Positions 38,301-48,837 of a stretch of 64,000 bases of DNA are shown here, in pieces. Position numbers and translations under genes: made by a program. Each line of letters starts with the position of its first letter. Positions within the stretch are counted from its first letter, which is position 1. The notes beneath the pieces are model-generated. The model was not told the DNA's origin, searched no databases, and saw only the letters and a program-made list of their open reading frames with translations. Origin of the DNA: Stramonita haemastoma (lineage: Eukaryota; Mollusca; Gastropoda; Neogastropoda; Muricidae); NCBI GenBank assembly GCA_030674155.1, contig CM060326.1, positions 12,504,642 to 12,568,641 of the forward strand. The letters are read 5' to 3'.

Positions 38301-38708
38301 GTCCCTTTATCTGGAAGCTTTAGGGTTTGTTCTGCCCCAGTAGCACACTTGTCACTCCCACCCTGGAGACTTGCAGTGGGTAGCGCGGTCGTTGTTGATC
38401 CGGGCCTCGACCGATCCGGCATGTCTTTCTGTTTTGTTTTACTCATCATGTCCTTGCAGTGGGCTTGAGGAAGCTTGGTGGCGCCCATCTCCTCTCCAAG
38501 ACTCCTACTGGTGGGTAAGAATGCACCAGCCCCTCACAACGTTTCGCCCGCCAGTAGAAGCGGTTACCGGGGTGTGGGTGGGTTAAGGACCCGGACCCAG
38601 AAGTGAGAGTTGAGTGCCAAGTGAGGACCAGTGCTCCCGTCCATCCCGAAGGATGCTACTGCCAGGTTTACAAAGGTACCACCTCTCCTTAAGCACCCCA
38701 TACACCCC
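35375..38708 (-). mobile_element. Full-length RTE/BovB-like non-LTR retrotransposon (~3.3 kb)
   Basis: The element is bounded by a 10-bp direct repeat (ccaaaacttt), has a ~220-nt 5' leader at 38489-38708, one long frame, and ends in a short TGAG repeat instead of a poly-A tail. The length, single frame and simple-repeat 3' end fit the RTE clade. A second, 5'-truncated copy lies at 56432-58560. It is inserted in an older LINE fragment whose two halves lie on either side. Confidence 0.9.
35384..38488 (-). CDS. Endonuclease-reverse transcriptase (RTE/BovB-like), intact
   Basis: 1034 codons without a stop. The protein would nick target DNA and copy element RNA at the nick (target-primed reverse transcription). 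An AP-type endonuclease occupies about residues 64-310, with all expected catalytic positions: N69 in GTWNVRTL, E98, Y168, D204 and N206 in GDWNAKVG, and D302-H303 in GSDHDLV. The reverse transcriptase spans about 530-830: NYRTISLIS at 599, EEQAGFRP at 631, DFKKAFDRVW at 669, GVRQGCLLSP at 725 and the FADD active site at 768-771. A basic C-terminal part contains KLMWFGH (953) and RRRGRQKKSW (979). The stop codon lies inside the TGAG terminal repeat. The start is the first ATG of the frame; GATKLPQ follows it. Clade assignment is from motif style, without a tree. Confidence 0.92.
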   Translation of the reverse strand: MGATKLPQAHCKDMMSKTKQKDMPDRSRPGSTTTALPTASLQGGSDKCATGAEQTLKLPDKGTTIGTWNVRTLYQTGRVQELTHELQRYKWDIVGLAEVRWIGFGETTTQDGHKIWYSGEEKLHQHGVGFIVRKEIVSSIISCTPVSSRLISIRVSAKPQNLTIIQVYAPTSDYDDDQIEEFYEELENVISKTPPKDILIVEGDWNAKVGPDAYDTWAGTTGRFGLGETNDRGQRLLEFAKKHKLTLANTLHPHKPSRTSTWHSPNGLIHNQIDYILSPQRFKSSINKANTRTFPGADIGSDHDLVLTTIRLKLKAKQQPKSPRIRFDLEKLKDPTVVEIFQANIGGKFAALTAIDNDVDTLANNIKEVLTTAAEETLGRSRTKKQPWVTNEVLDLCDKRRELKKQKFTSQEAYKKYMDSHREVRKKMREAKEAWIEEQCNNIEAGMTKGNSKTAYDTLKALTKTTQPKASVIEDKEGNLLTENNAILQRWTEYCEGLYNYPLRPDTNIVSDKPPEHQDKDPPILRCEVDAAIRQLKKGKSPGIDNIPAELIKNGGNETARRFTELCQKIHDTKEWPKEWTQSLVIPLPKKGNLKQCQNYRTISLISHPSKIMLQVVLNRLKNQAEKLLAEEQAGFRPKRSTMEQIFNLRILIEKHLQHQKDLYHNFIDFKKAFDRVWHDGLWQVLRHFNIDSCLIEVIKALYENAESAVFMNNHVGEFFKTTVGVRQGCLLSPVLFNLFLENIMTETLQNHHTSISIGGRPLCNLRFADDIDLMGSSKQELQILTDNITDRASAYGMEVSTEKSKIMVNSASNDITEIKMNGETLEEVSQFKYLGSILTKDGTSNNEVKARIATATSALVRLEKIVRSNNISFCTKYHLYKSLVISILLYGCESWTLTAELERRIQAFENKCHRRLLKISYKEHKTNNYVKEEIKKRVGPQEPLLSTIKRRKLMWFGHTTSHNTLAKTILQGTVEGKRRRGRQKKSWVDNIKDWTAQPLQHLLLATQDREAWKKISVASSLMSPLRPLGHGTE

Positions 38709-38718
38709 CCAAAACTTT
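38709..38718. repeat. Target-site duplication of RTE copy 1 (right)
   Basis: ccaaaacttt, identical to 35365-35374. Confidence 0.75.
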
Positions 38719-38794
38719 AAAACTTACCAAAAACAAAGATCAGTTTCCAATGCATCTAAAAGTATAATTATTTCATAAATTCTTAAGTGTTTCG
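38719..38794 (+). pseudogene. Older LINE remnant, right part
   Basis: Continues the fragment left off at 35374. aaaacttaccaaaaacaaag then atcagtttcc aligns with the caaaatgtatcaaaaataaa then atcagttga region near 55590-55630. Confidence 0.6.
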
Positions 38795-38912
38795 GTTGTC
38801 TAGAGGTAGTGCGCCTGGCCTAGAAAGCGAAAAGTCCGGGTCAAAGTGTGCAGTGGTTAGATTCCCGTTTGGGCCCAAAACTTTTCCTCCATCCATTAGA
38901 TCATGAATGGTG

Positions 38913-38943
<31 letters not shown>

Positions 38944-39190
38944 CGTGTGTTACACATCATTATTTAGCGCACGTGAAAGAACCCACGGCAGCAAGAGGCT
39001 TGTCCCTGGCAAAACTCTGTAGAAAAAAGCCACTCTGATAGGGTAAACAAATACACCTGCAGACAGGAAAAAGGAAATAAATAATGGGTAGGCACTGTAC
39101 TTGTGGCGAAGGGCTCTTCCGGGGACAGGAGCCCGAATTTCACGCAAAGAAATCTGCTGTGACATAAAGTGGTTTAGAAAACGATTGGTA
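38795..39190 (+). mobile_element. SINE type III (full length)
   Basis: Head with ggttgtctagaggtag and a degenerate B box, core tttcggatgagacaataaac, then cccacggcagcaagagg, ctgtagaaaaaagccac, and the 3' end gctgtgacataaagtgg. It forms an inverted pair with 39313-39690. Confidence 0.85.
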
Positions 39191-39312
39191 AACTTGTACA
39201 GTGATCTTTCCTTTACGCCTCCTCCTTTTCTCTTTCACTTGAAAGTGTTTGTAGCTGGGCTTTATTGTTACCCTTTTCACACTTTCACACCACTTTCAGT
39301 CACGGCACATTT

Positions 39313-39690
39313 CTCTGTGTGAACCTCGAGCTGCTCTCCCTGGGGAGAGCGCGTCACCACGAGAGCAGTGCCACCCTTTTTTTTCTCTCCCCGTCTGCAG
39401 CAGTATTGGCTTCCCTACCAGAGTGGCTGTTTTCTATTAAATTTTGCCAGGGACAACTCTCTTGTTGCCGTGGATTCTTTTACGTGAGCTAAATATTTTT
39501 TTAAGACATAGAACCTCGGTTCATCGACTCATCTGAAAGATTAGCACCCAGACCACCATTCATGGTCTAATGGATGAGGGAAAGTTTAGGGCCTAAACGG
39601 GGGTTTGACCCCCGCACACTTCCGACCCGGACTTTTCACATTCTTTGGCAGGCCCGTTACCTCTAGACCACCATCCATTCAACAAATGAA
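39313..39690 (-). mobile_element. SINE type III (near full length, inverted)
   Basis: Reverse-complement landmarks in order: ctgctctccctggggagagc, ttttgccagggacaac, ttgccgtggattctttta, gactcatctgaaaga and a tRNA-like head at about 39600-39680 (ttacctctagacca). Confidence 0.83.
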
Positions 39691-39907
39691 AGGAAAGCTG
39701 AGATGGTTTTTTCTTTTCTTTTTTTTTAGTTGTCACTGAAATCAGTATAATGTGTTCGTGAGGTGGGGAGAAGGCGGTGTCACTGATGTTATTGTTATTA
39801 TAAATGAGGTATGACCCAAGTTTATACAGTCATAAATATGTATTAATATATCTTATCTAGGAGTATCCATCTGCTGATGTAGTGATTTGATATTAGACCC
39901 TGACAGC

Positions 39908-39953
<46 letters not shown>

Positions 39954-40027
39954 CGCGCGCGCGCGCGTGTGTGTGGTGTGTGTGTGTGTGTGTTTACATC
40001 ATGGGTGATTTTTTGTTGTTTTTTTTT
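39691..40027. repeat. (GT)n-(GC)n tract in otherwise unremarkable sequence
   Basis: GT then GC alternation at 39910-39992, potentially Z-forming. The remaining ~220 bp shows nothing recognised. Confidence 0.8.
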
Positions 40028-40430
40028 GTACTACTTTATGTCACAGCAGATTTCTCTGCGTGAAATTCGGGCTGCTCTCCCTGGGGAGAGCGTGTCGCCA
40101 CATGTGCAGCGCCTACCCATTATTTTTCTTTTTCCTGTATGCAACTATGTTTTTTTTCCCTATCAGAGTGGCTTTTTTCTACAAAATTTTGCCAGGGTCA
40201 GCCCCCTTGTTGCCGTGGGTTCTTTTACGTGCTCTAAATAGTGATGTGTAACACATGGGACCTCGGTTTATCGTCTCATCCGGAAGACTAGCGCCCAGAC
40301 CACCACACTCAGGGTCTAATGGATGGGAAAAAATTTTGGGTCCAAACGGGTACGAACCACTACACACTCCGACCCAGACTTTGCTTTCTAGGCAAGGTGC
40401 GTTACCACCTAGACCATCGATCCACTACTT
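40028..40430 (-). mobile_element. SINE type III (full length)
   Basis: Reverse-complement landmarks: actttatgtcacagcag, gtgaaattcgggctgctc, ttgccgtgggttctttta, cgtctcatccggaagac and a tRNA-like head ending near ccacctagaccatcga. Confidence 0.85.
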
Positions 40431-40487
40431 TAGTTTTCACAGAATTCCGTATTTGCAATTTTGGATTAAAAAAAAAACTAATATATA

Positions 40488-40540
<53 letters not shown>
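40431..40540. repeat. (TA)n microsatellite
   Basis: TA repeats from about 40481 to 40539 at the outer edge of the SINE head. Confidence 0.95.
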
Positions 40541-40543
<3 letters not shown>

Positions 40544-41162
40544 TCCAAGACCTTGAGTCCTGTTGAAAATGATCGAGGAGACAACCTGTGATGAATTCAT
40601 CCTGGAAAATCCTTGAAAGTGAAAGCTTGTCTATCGAAAGTATTCTCATTAAGGTGGATGATAAACTAAAGATACTTTTTTTTCTGAAAGATAAAGAAAG
40701 ATTTGAATACGTGTGAGTGCGTGGATATTATGAACAAGGACTAGCAGACAACAAAGTTTTCCAGGGAGGTAAATATTCATTTGGAGCAAGAGTTTGAAGC
40801 TGAAGCCAACTTCCAAGGGCAGAGGTGACGCTTTGTTTGGACTCCGGCTGCTAGGAAACAGATACAAGGTTACAAATACAACGCCCGATGTGCTTCATGC
40901 TGGGCCCTACATGAAATCTAGGCTTAGTGCTGATTTGGGAAAACGACGTGATGAAGACAAGTGAACATTGTATTTTCGTTTCTACATAGGGCTATTTCGT
41001 CTCAAGTGCAGCATTCTTTTGCTGACTAATATCAACGGGTAGATGCTGTATCAAAATGTATTAATAGATAATGAACTTTACTATTATTTTCAGCTTTGGT
41101 AACTAGATTATTCTAGAAAAGAATACCACAGAAGAGGAAAGAAGCAAGGAAAGGAAACGACA

Positions 41163-41165
<3 letters not shown>
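40541..41165. other. Nothing recognised
   Basis: Mixed composition, apparently single-copy. Several GAAAG and AG-GT-like sequences, but no open exon-sized segment with matched splice sites. Confidence 0.5.
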
Positions 41166-41232
<67 letters not shown>

Positions 41233-41431
41233 ATGCATGCTCAATCATTCATGTCCATCACAATAGGAGTAGGAAAACAAAGATTCCGTATTCAGTACTC
41301 ACGAGACTACACATGTGATGACAGGAAATTCTGAAAATTTTATCTAAAAAAAAAGAAGAAAAGAAAAGACTATTCTAAACCATTATGAATATTATATATA
41401 TGAGAGACAGACAGACAGACAGACAGACAGA
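41166..41431. repeat. (GA)n and (GACA)n microsatellites
   Basis: GA at 41166-41232 and GACA at about 41404-41430, with ~170 bp of unremarkable sequence between. Confidence 0.93.
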
Positions 41432-41935
41432 AATCGAACTCGAACTTGAACTCGAACTCGAAACTCGATTTTAATTTTAAGGCCACTGGCCTGTATACAA
41501 GGGGGTACACATTTTAACAGAAGAAACAAAAAGCAAAACAATAAACAAACAAAAGAATGTTGGCATTGTCATGAGTTATTGTCCAAAGAGACATAAACTA
41601 CTTCAACTGTTTGTGCACCGATTATATTTAACTAGGTTCTCTGGCTTCCAGAGCATAAAATATATACATACCCATATGTCTCAATTGGCAAACAGAACAG
41701 TTTAAAAGCAATGTTCAGTATCATTTTTGAAGTGTTAGAATACGTATTTCTCCCTCAAGTCTGTAAACTTTGTATATTCAAATAGAAAATGGATGTCAGT
41801 TTAATTTTTGTCACAAAAAGGGCTTTTTTAGATTTATCAGTTGATCTATTATTTGCGTTTCATTCACCAATTCAAAGACAAAACTTAGCCAGTACATGAC
41901 TAAATTTATCTATGGTGATAACAGTAAGATAGTTT
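41432..41935 (-). pseudogene. Decayed LINE 3' end with (GAGTTC)n tail
   Basis: At the left edge a degenerate hexamer repeat (gaactc on plus, gagttc on minus) follows an A/T-rich end, which looks like a LINE tail on the minus strand. Upstream on that strand, interrupted frames read HFLFEYTKFTDLREKY, a pattern typical of the C-terminal region of several non-LTR reverse transcriptases. Many stops are present. The clade cannot be assigned. Confidence 0.4.
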
Positions 41936-42019
41936 TAAGGCTGTAACATTGATTTAAATGACCTATACGTTTCGAAACTTTCACTTTCTGACAGTTTTGC
42001 ATGCCAGTCTTGGTGAAAA

Positions 42020-42565
42020 AAAACAATCAGACCCGTCCTACCCCCACTGTTGCACGGTAACAGACACCACGGAACGTAGACAGTGTTGTACTGTATGCAT
42101 ACACCCTCTACTACCATCATTGATAGGTGTGGCGCCAGACTTGTGGCGACAACACAGCACACACAAAATTAAGAAAGTTAGTTTGTCGGAAAGAAAGCAG
42201 GTACAGTGTACGCAACAAAAACGTAGTAGTGCGCAAAAAAAATTAATGACAAAATACAACAATATGATGAACCACACCAAAGTGCAGGATCCCCGCCAAA
42301 TCCGCACACACATACAAACGCACACAAAAACACCAGCGCGCGTGCACGCAAGCATACACAACCCACTAGAAAACAAGACGGGATTTTTTTTTTAGCAAAG
42401 ATGTGACCGAAAGACCCATTTTCAGCCCCATCCATACCCCACCTAGACCACAAGGCACCAAGACAATGTCGTACTGTATGCATACACCCTCTACTACCTT
42501 CTTTGATATGTGTGGTGCCGGACATGTGGAGACACCACTGCCACCAAGAGCTAAAAACTGCCACA
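42020..42565 (-). repeat. Satellite of the ~390-bp family, inverted, diverged (~1.4 units)
   Basis: The minus strand carries the family landmarks twice: gtatgcatacagtac then ttgtcttggtgcc-like, ggcgccacacc-like, and gcgcgcgctggtgttt. Spacing between the two copies of gtatgcatacaccctctact on plus (about 42095 and 42477) is near 382 bp. It is more diverged than arrays 1-3. Confidence 0.8.
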
Positions 42566-42945
42566 TGGATAAATACCACTGGAGAATGGACATCCTCTTC
42601 CCATCGCACTAAGTATGATTACCCAGTCGCCAGAACAACAACAACAACAACAAAACACACATGAAAAATGTATAATGAAAACAGAATACTGTTTGAAAGA
42701 TTTTCTTGGAAACAAAAACAGAAGAGTGACCTTGGAAGGCAGGGGTTCAGGGGAAACTCAGAAACAAAGAGAGAGATAGAAAGGTGGAAATTTCTTGCAC
42801 AGAATTTCCAGAAGATCGGCATCACCAAAGGGGGAGGAAAATTTAAGTCAGAGAAAAGAAAACATGCATACATTGCTGACAGGCTGAAAAACGTGGATAT
42901 ACTACTGACACAGTAGTGACATTTATTACACTTATTAACACTACT
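42566..42945. other. No gene recognised; one 82-codon frame
   Basis: Plus-strand frame 42668-42916 encodes a Lys/Arg-rich peptide (contains RWKFLAQNFQKIG). No splice sites, homology or promoter. An AAC trinucleotide run is at about 42631-42652. Confidence 0.4.
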
Positions 42946-43088
42946 TACACTACTACTACTACTACTACTCCCTACTACTACTACTACACTACTACTACTA
43001 TACTACTACTCTACTACTACTACTACTACTACTTCTACTATACTACTACTACTACTACCACCACCACCACCACCACCACCACACCCAC

Positions 43089-43127
<39 letters not shown>

Positions 43128-43224
43128 ACTACTACTACTACCCCTACTGCTACTCCTGCAACTACTACTACTACTACTACTACTCCTCCTCCTGCAACTA
43201 CTACTACTACTTCTATACTATACT

Positions 43225-43273
<49 letters not shown>

Positions 43274-43313
43274 GTTGCTGCTGCTGCTGCTACTATTGCT
43301 GCTGTTGCTACTA

Positions 43314-43348
<35 letters not shown>

Positions 43349-43404
43349 ACTTCTACCACTTCCACCACTTCTACCACTACTACCACTACCACACTACTAC
43401 TATA

Positions 43405-43447
<43 letters not shown>
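42946..43447. repeat. ~500-bp (CTA)n/(CTG)n trinucleotide microsatellite
   Basis: CTA dominates, with CCA, CTC and a CTG-rich patch at about 43273-43352. It lies exactly at the 3' end of the L2-like LINE on the minus strand, so it probably grew from that element's trinucleotide tail. Confidence 0.93.
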
Positions 43448-43448
<1 letters not shown>

Positions 43449-43626
43449 ATACATGGAACTTATATAGCGCTATATCTTGTAAAAGCAAATCAAAGCGCTT
43501 GCATTCGACCTATACATCACACAAGCAATCAATAACAATCTATGGTCCTAGCAAATTCGAACATACTCACACACGCAAGCGCACACATACGTACACACAC
43601 ACATACATACACACACGCGCACGCGT

Positions 43627-43688
<62 letters not shown>

Positions 43689-44090
43689 CACACACACACA
43701 CACACACACACAACACACTTATAAAGGTTATAAACTTTGGCAGTTAGATGTTGAAGGCGGGGACAGATAAGAGATGGAAACAGAAGGAAAAAATCGTAGG
43801 TTTGAAATAAGTGTGTCTTTAGGTTGGATTTAAAAGTGTCATAAGTAGGCTTTTGCCGGAGGGAGAGAGGGAGGTCGTTCCAGATCGATGAACCAGAAAC
43901 AGAGCGGCGGCCAATGGTAGATAGGTTGAATCTAGGTATTCTGAAGGACAAAGTATCTGCGGCCGAGCGGAGGGAGCGAGAAGGTTTGTACAAGTGAAGA
44001 CATTCACAGAGGTAGGAGGGTGCAGTTTTGTGGAGACATTTGTAACAGAAGGTATTGATCTGGTAGATTACTCTCTGTGGTACGCAGCCA
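43448..44090 (-). pseudogene. L2-like LINE, 3' end and C-terminal coding remnant
   Basis: The 3' end contains atatagcgctatatctt and caaagcgcttgcattc, typical of L2/CR1-group tails. Further upstream on the minus strand, codons within 43755-43993 encode FRIPRFNLSTIGRRSVSG and then WNDLPLSLR, the end of an L2-type reverse transcriptase protein. A CA microsatellite (about 43625-43715) interrupts the untranslated part. The coding sequence is cut off at about 44090 by other repeat sequence. Confidence 0.75.
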
Positions 44091-44935
44091 GTGGAGAATG
44101 AATGAATGAATAATCTTTATTTTTCAAGGGTTACAGAGTAAGCATTACATACTATTTTTCATCCAGCCCTTGCCCTGATCAGGGAATAAAGCTAAGAAAC
44201 CCCCCCCCCCCTACCCCTACGTAGGGCCTACCAGCTTCACCACCAACAGCAGTTCAACCAATAGCCTATTTTAAAAGAAGAAAACGGGATACATTTTAAA
44301 AAACGCATCATCCTAACTGGATACATTGATAATTATTTAAACAAACGTGTGTCTGTGTCTGTGTTGTGTGGTGTGTGTGAGTGTCTGCGTGTAAGCGGGA
44401 AAACAAGCAAAGTAGGCATAAAAGGGGGGAAAAAACAGACATTAAAAAATAACATAAAAACCCTTTAAACACAAAAAGCTACATAAAAACACATCTCTAT
44501 ATTCAAATGGTAAGAATACAATTTGAATCCAACATAACAATCCAAAACATTCCTCTCCATAATAAGTCTAGGAGAGAGGGAGGTCGTTCATCGATCGATG
44601 GACCAGAAACAGAGAAAGAGCGGCGGTGAAGTGAGTTTGGAAAGGAAAGGAAGGAAATGAGAGAGGGGGAGAGAGACAGACAGAGAAGAGAGAGAGAGAG
44701 AGAGAGATGTAGGAAGAACGATAGAACAGAGAGAGAGAGAGAGCATCTTCAAATTACATATCATCAAAACAACCAGTCAACAATATTTTGAAAATCATCT
44801 AATAGTTATCACAATGACCTAAAAGCTCACAATGTGGCCAAACTTAACAAGGAAAAGAAACCCCCGAAAAGTAAACAACAAACAAAAAGAGCAAGGACTA
44901 TATAAAAGAAATATCAAAAAGGAGCGGAACAACAT
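44091..44935. mobile_element. Sequence interrupting the L2-like LINE
   Basis: Begins with (GAAT)n and aataatctttatttttcaag, which looks like another LINE 3' tail on the minus strand. A segment at about 44572-44628 (gagagagggaggtcgttc) repeats 43860-43920 of the interrupted LINE, so a local duplication is involved. GA tracts lie at about 44685-44745. Confidence 0.45.
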
Positions 44936-46290
44936 TTAAGGCTACAGTTACAAACCAGTTTTAAACCAGAGAGATTGCAAGAGAGGGGTAATGTGCTCAG
45001 ACTTTTTTCTTTCTGAGGACCAGACGAGCTGCAGAGTTTTGTATACGTTGGAGGGAGTGGATAGATGATGCTGGCAGACCAGCTAAAAGAGAATTGCAAT
45101 AGTCCAGACGTGAAAGAATAAGAGAAGTGACAAGTTTGGATGTTGCATCAGTGGACAGGTACTTTCGAATTGCACTAATGCGCCGTAATTGATAGTAGCA
45201 TGACTGACAGGTCTGGGTAATGAATTTTTGCATGGAGAGTGTGTAGTCGACAACGACCCCTAGATAGCCTACTTCACAGAAATGGATAGCGGAAATGACG
45301 TATTACCGAATTCTTTTGAAGTTGTTGATATGGAGGAGAGTTTGTGTTCGGTGCCTACAAGCATGGCTTCGGTTTTATCTGCATTTAGTTGTAACTTGTT
45401 TTGTATCATCCAGTGTTGGATATCTTGAAGGCAGTCGATCATATTTGTCAAGAGAGATGGCAGATGTTCAGGTGTATCACTGCTTTGAATCCGAGAGTCA
45501 TCGGCATAAAAGTGATAATTGATATGATAACGGTATATTATATGTGACAGTGGAGCAGTATATAGGGTAAAAAGAAGAGGGCCCAGAACTGATCCCTGAG
45601 GGACACCACATTCCAGTTTGGCAGGCGCTGATTGAATCTTGTTTACTGCAACTGTATGGACTCGGTCTGTAAGGTACGAAGTAAACCAGGTGAGGGCTGT
45701 CCCTTTAATACCAAACATGTTTTGGAGATGGGAGAGAAGAATTGAATGGTCTATAGTGTCAAATGCTGCAGATAAGTCGAGAAGAGTAAGAAGGGAGATA
45801 TTTCCATAGTCAGAAGCATGGAGAAGCATGTTTAAGGTATGGACCAGGGTGGTTTCAGTGCTGTGGTTGAAGCGATAGGCAGACTGGAAAGGGGGAAAGA
45901 GATTATTGGAAAGAAGATGGCTATTGAGTTGTTTCATAACAACTTTTTCAAGGACTTTAGAGATAAAAGGCAGATTAGAAACAGGTCTATAGTTCTTCAG
46001 GATGTTAGGATCGAGGTCGTGCTTTTTGAGTAGGTGTGACAATCGCAGTTTTGAGAGCTGATGGAAAATTTCCTGAAAGAAGAGATGAGTTTCACTATTT
46101 TTGTGATAGTAGGTATAAGCTGTGGAATGCACTGAAAGAAAAGAGAAGCAGGTACAGGATCGAGATCGCATGATTTTATTGTCATTTCTTTCAGAATGTT
46201 CTTGACTTCATTTTCGCTTGTTGGGTGAAAGACAAGAAGAGGGTTGCCAGTGAATTGGGGATCAGGAGGTGCAGGTTGGAAAGAAGTCTG
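44936..46290 (-). pseudogene. L2-like LINE reverse transcriptase, frameshifted
   Basis: The longest frame (45269-46171, 300 codons) carries the RT core: NYRPVSNLPFISKVLEK (60-76), LLDLSAAFDTIDH (130-142), GVPQGSVLGPLLFTLY (189-204) and FYADD (221-225). A frame change near 45270 moves the reading into 44997-45233, which continues with LILSRLDYCNSLLAGLP and RIQNSAARLVL. Another frame change near 46170 separates the start, where 45997-46185 and beyond encode the upstream part. No endonuclease domain remains, so the element is 5'-truncated and dead. Confidence 0.85.
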
Positions 46291-46465
46291 ATCTACTACT
46301 ACCTCTACTACTACTACTAATGATGGTGAGGAGGATGGTGGTGGTGGTGGTGGTGGGGCTGATGGTGATGATGATGATACGAAGAAGGAACGTAATTTAT
46401 ATTGTGCTATATCTTGTATATTAAAAAAAAAATCATATCGCTTGCATTCAACCTATTCTTACACT
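46291..46465 (-). mobile_element. Second L2-like 3' tail with CTA/GTG repeats
   Basis: Contains ttgtgctatatcttgtat and tcgcttgcattcaacctat, matching the L2-like 3' end at 43448-43530. CTA and GGT trinucleotide repeats lie where the tail would be. Confidence 0.7.
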
Positions 46466-46469
46466 TGCA

Positions 46470-47275
46470 ACCTCCGGCGCCACACACATGGAAGATGGTA
46501 GGGGAGGGTGTATGCAAGCATGCCATTATTGTCTTGGTGCCTTGGGGTCTGTAACCGTGCCAAAGCTGGGGCAGGACGGGCCTGAAAACGACTCTTTGGG
46601 TCTCGTCTTTGCCCCAAACCGCACCTTTCGGGCGGGGGGGTTGGTATGCATGCACGTGCGCGCGCTGGTGTTTGTCAGTGTGCTAGTTTGTGTGCGCGCA
46701 TGTGGCGGAAACCCTGCACTTTGCCCTGGTGCATCATATGGCTGTATATTGTCATTATGTTTGTGCGCCCTGCTTGTGTTTTGTTGCGTACACAGAGGCC
46801 GATTTCCTAGCCACAAACCAGCTTTCTCAGCTCTTAAGGGCTGCGGTGTCGCCACACGTCCGGCACCACACACATGGAAGATGGTAGGAGAGGGTGTATG
46901 AACACGGTGCCATATTGTCTTGGGGTCTGTAACCGTGCCAAAGCTGGGGAAGGACGGGCCTGAAAACGGCTCCTTGGGTCCCGTCTTGGCCACAAACCGC
47001 ACCTTTCGGTCAGGGGGTTGTGTATGCATGCACGCGCGCGCGGTTGGTGTTTGTCCACTTTGCCGTGGATTATCATATTGCTGTATATTGTCATTATGTT
47101 TGTGCGCCCTGCTTGTTTTTTGTTGCGTACACTGTAGCCGATTTCCTAGCCACAAACTAGCTTTCTCAGCTCTTGAGGGCTGCCGTGTCGCCACACGTCC
47201 GGCGCCACACACATGAAAGATGGTAGGGGAGGGTGTATGCATGCAGTGCCACATTGTCTTGGTGCCTTGGCAAGT
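46470..47275 (+). repeat. Satellite array 3, ~390-bp family (about 2 units)
   Basis: The landmark gaagatggtaggggaggg-like occurs near 46490, 46877 and 47217, with the usual ttgctgtatattgtcatt, gacgggcctgaaaacg and gcgcgcgctggtgttt. The second unit carries a ~40-bp deletion around 47050. It stops at ttggtgccttggc and passes directly into a different minisatellite. Confidence 0.9.
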
Positions 47276-48760
47276 TTATACCAAAAGTTGCATGTACAAT
47301 GGTTTTCTTTCACATGCGAAGGTGGGTGTATCAACAAGTTCATTTTAAAGGGCTTTATTTTACACATGCATGTATTACACCGGTTAACTGCTTTATTTCA
47401 CATGGAAGTGGGTTTATTACGAGTTTTAATTGGCTTCATTTCACTAGCAGAGCGAGTTTTATTACAACAGTTGTATTTAGATGGCTTTACATATGGAGGT
47501 GGGTTTATTATGACAGTTGTATCTTAGGTGGGTTTACATGTGGAGGTGGGTTTATTATGAGTTTATTTTAGATGACTTTACATGTGGAAGTGGGTTTATC
47601 ATAAGTTTATTTTAGATGACTTTATATGTGGAGGTGGGTTTATTAAGACAGTTGTACTTATGGTTACTGTGGAAGTGGGTTTATCATAAGTTTATTTTAG
47701 ATGCTTTATATGTGGAGGTGGGTTTATTAAGACAGTTGTATTAGGATGGTTTCATGTAAGGTGGTTTATTAGGAGTGCATTTAGATGGTTTACAGTAGAG
47801 GTGGGTTTATTACGAGTTGTATTTTAGATGGGTTTACATGTAGAGGTGGGTTTATCAAGACGATTGTATTTTACATGGCTTTACAAGCGGTGGGTTTTAT
47901 TAGGATAGTTGTATTTTACATGCAGAGGGTGGGTTTGTTACGATAATTGCATTTTATTCTTTAGTTGGTTTTACAATGTGGAGGCAGGTTTTTTTTCATT
48001 TCACATACAGATGGTGCGTTTATTACAATTGTATTTTACATGGCTTTATATGCCCCATACAGATGGTGGGTTTGTTACAATTGTATTTTATATCAGCTTT
48101 ATATACCACATCCAGATGGTGGATTTATTACAATTGTATTTTACATGGCTTTGTATGTGAAGGTGGGTTTATTGTAATACATGTAGTTGCACTTTAGTGG
48201 CTTTACATATGGAGGCGATTTGTTACCGACAGTTGTATTATATTTTAGATGGCTATACATGTGGGGGTGAGTTTATTACAAGTTTTGTTTTCAAATGGTT
48301 TCATTCCACTACAGATGGCGGATTTATTAAATTGTATTTAACATGGCTTTGGAGTTGATCTGGGTTTATTATGATAATTGTATTTTAAATGGTTTCATTT
48401 CACATGTAAAGGTGGGTTTATTGTAATAGTTGCATTTTAGGTAGCTTTACACGTGGAGGTGGGCGTTTTTTTTTTTGTTTCAAAATGAGTGAAGGTGGGT
48501 TTATTATGACAGTTTTATTTTTGATGGGTTTATTTTACATGGGAAGGTGGGTTTATTATGACAGTTATATTCTAGATGGCTTTATTTCACATGCGGTGGT
48601 TGGTTTGTTACAAGTTTTAATAGCTTCATTTCCCATGCCGAGGTGAGTTTACGACAGTTGCATTTCAGATGGCTTTATTTCCAAATGCAAAAGTGGGTTT
48701 GTTATGGCACTGCTATTTTATAATTATGATTACATTTAATGTTAAGAGGGAAGGCCGAAA
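47276..48760. repeat. ~60-bp minisatellite (about 25 units)
   Basis: The repeating phrase is ggtgggtttattacgacag, then ttgtattttagatggcttt, then acatgtgga, with frequent indels, over 1.5 kb. Frames through it are short and shifting. Confidence 0.9.
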
Positions 48761-48837
48761 GACGGTCAGGGTTTGTTATGATGCTGCTATTTTATATGGT
48801 TTTATTTCACACGTTGAGAGGGAAGATGCAAAGATGG

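Noticed and set aside
42916..43449. 177-codon Tyr/Leu/Thr/Cys homopolymer frame
   Set aside because: A direct translation of the CTA/CTG microsatellite.
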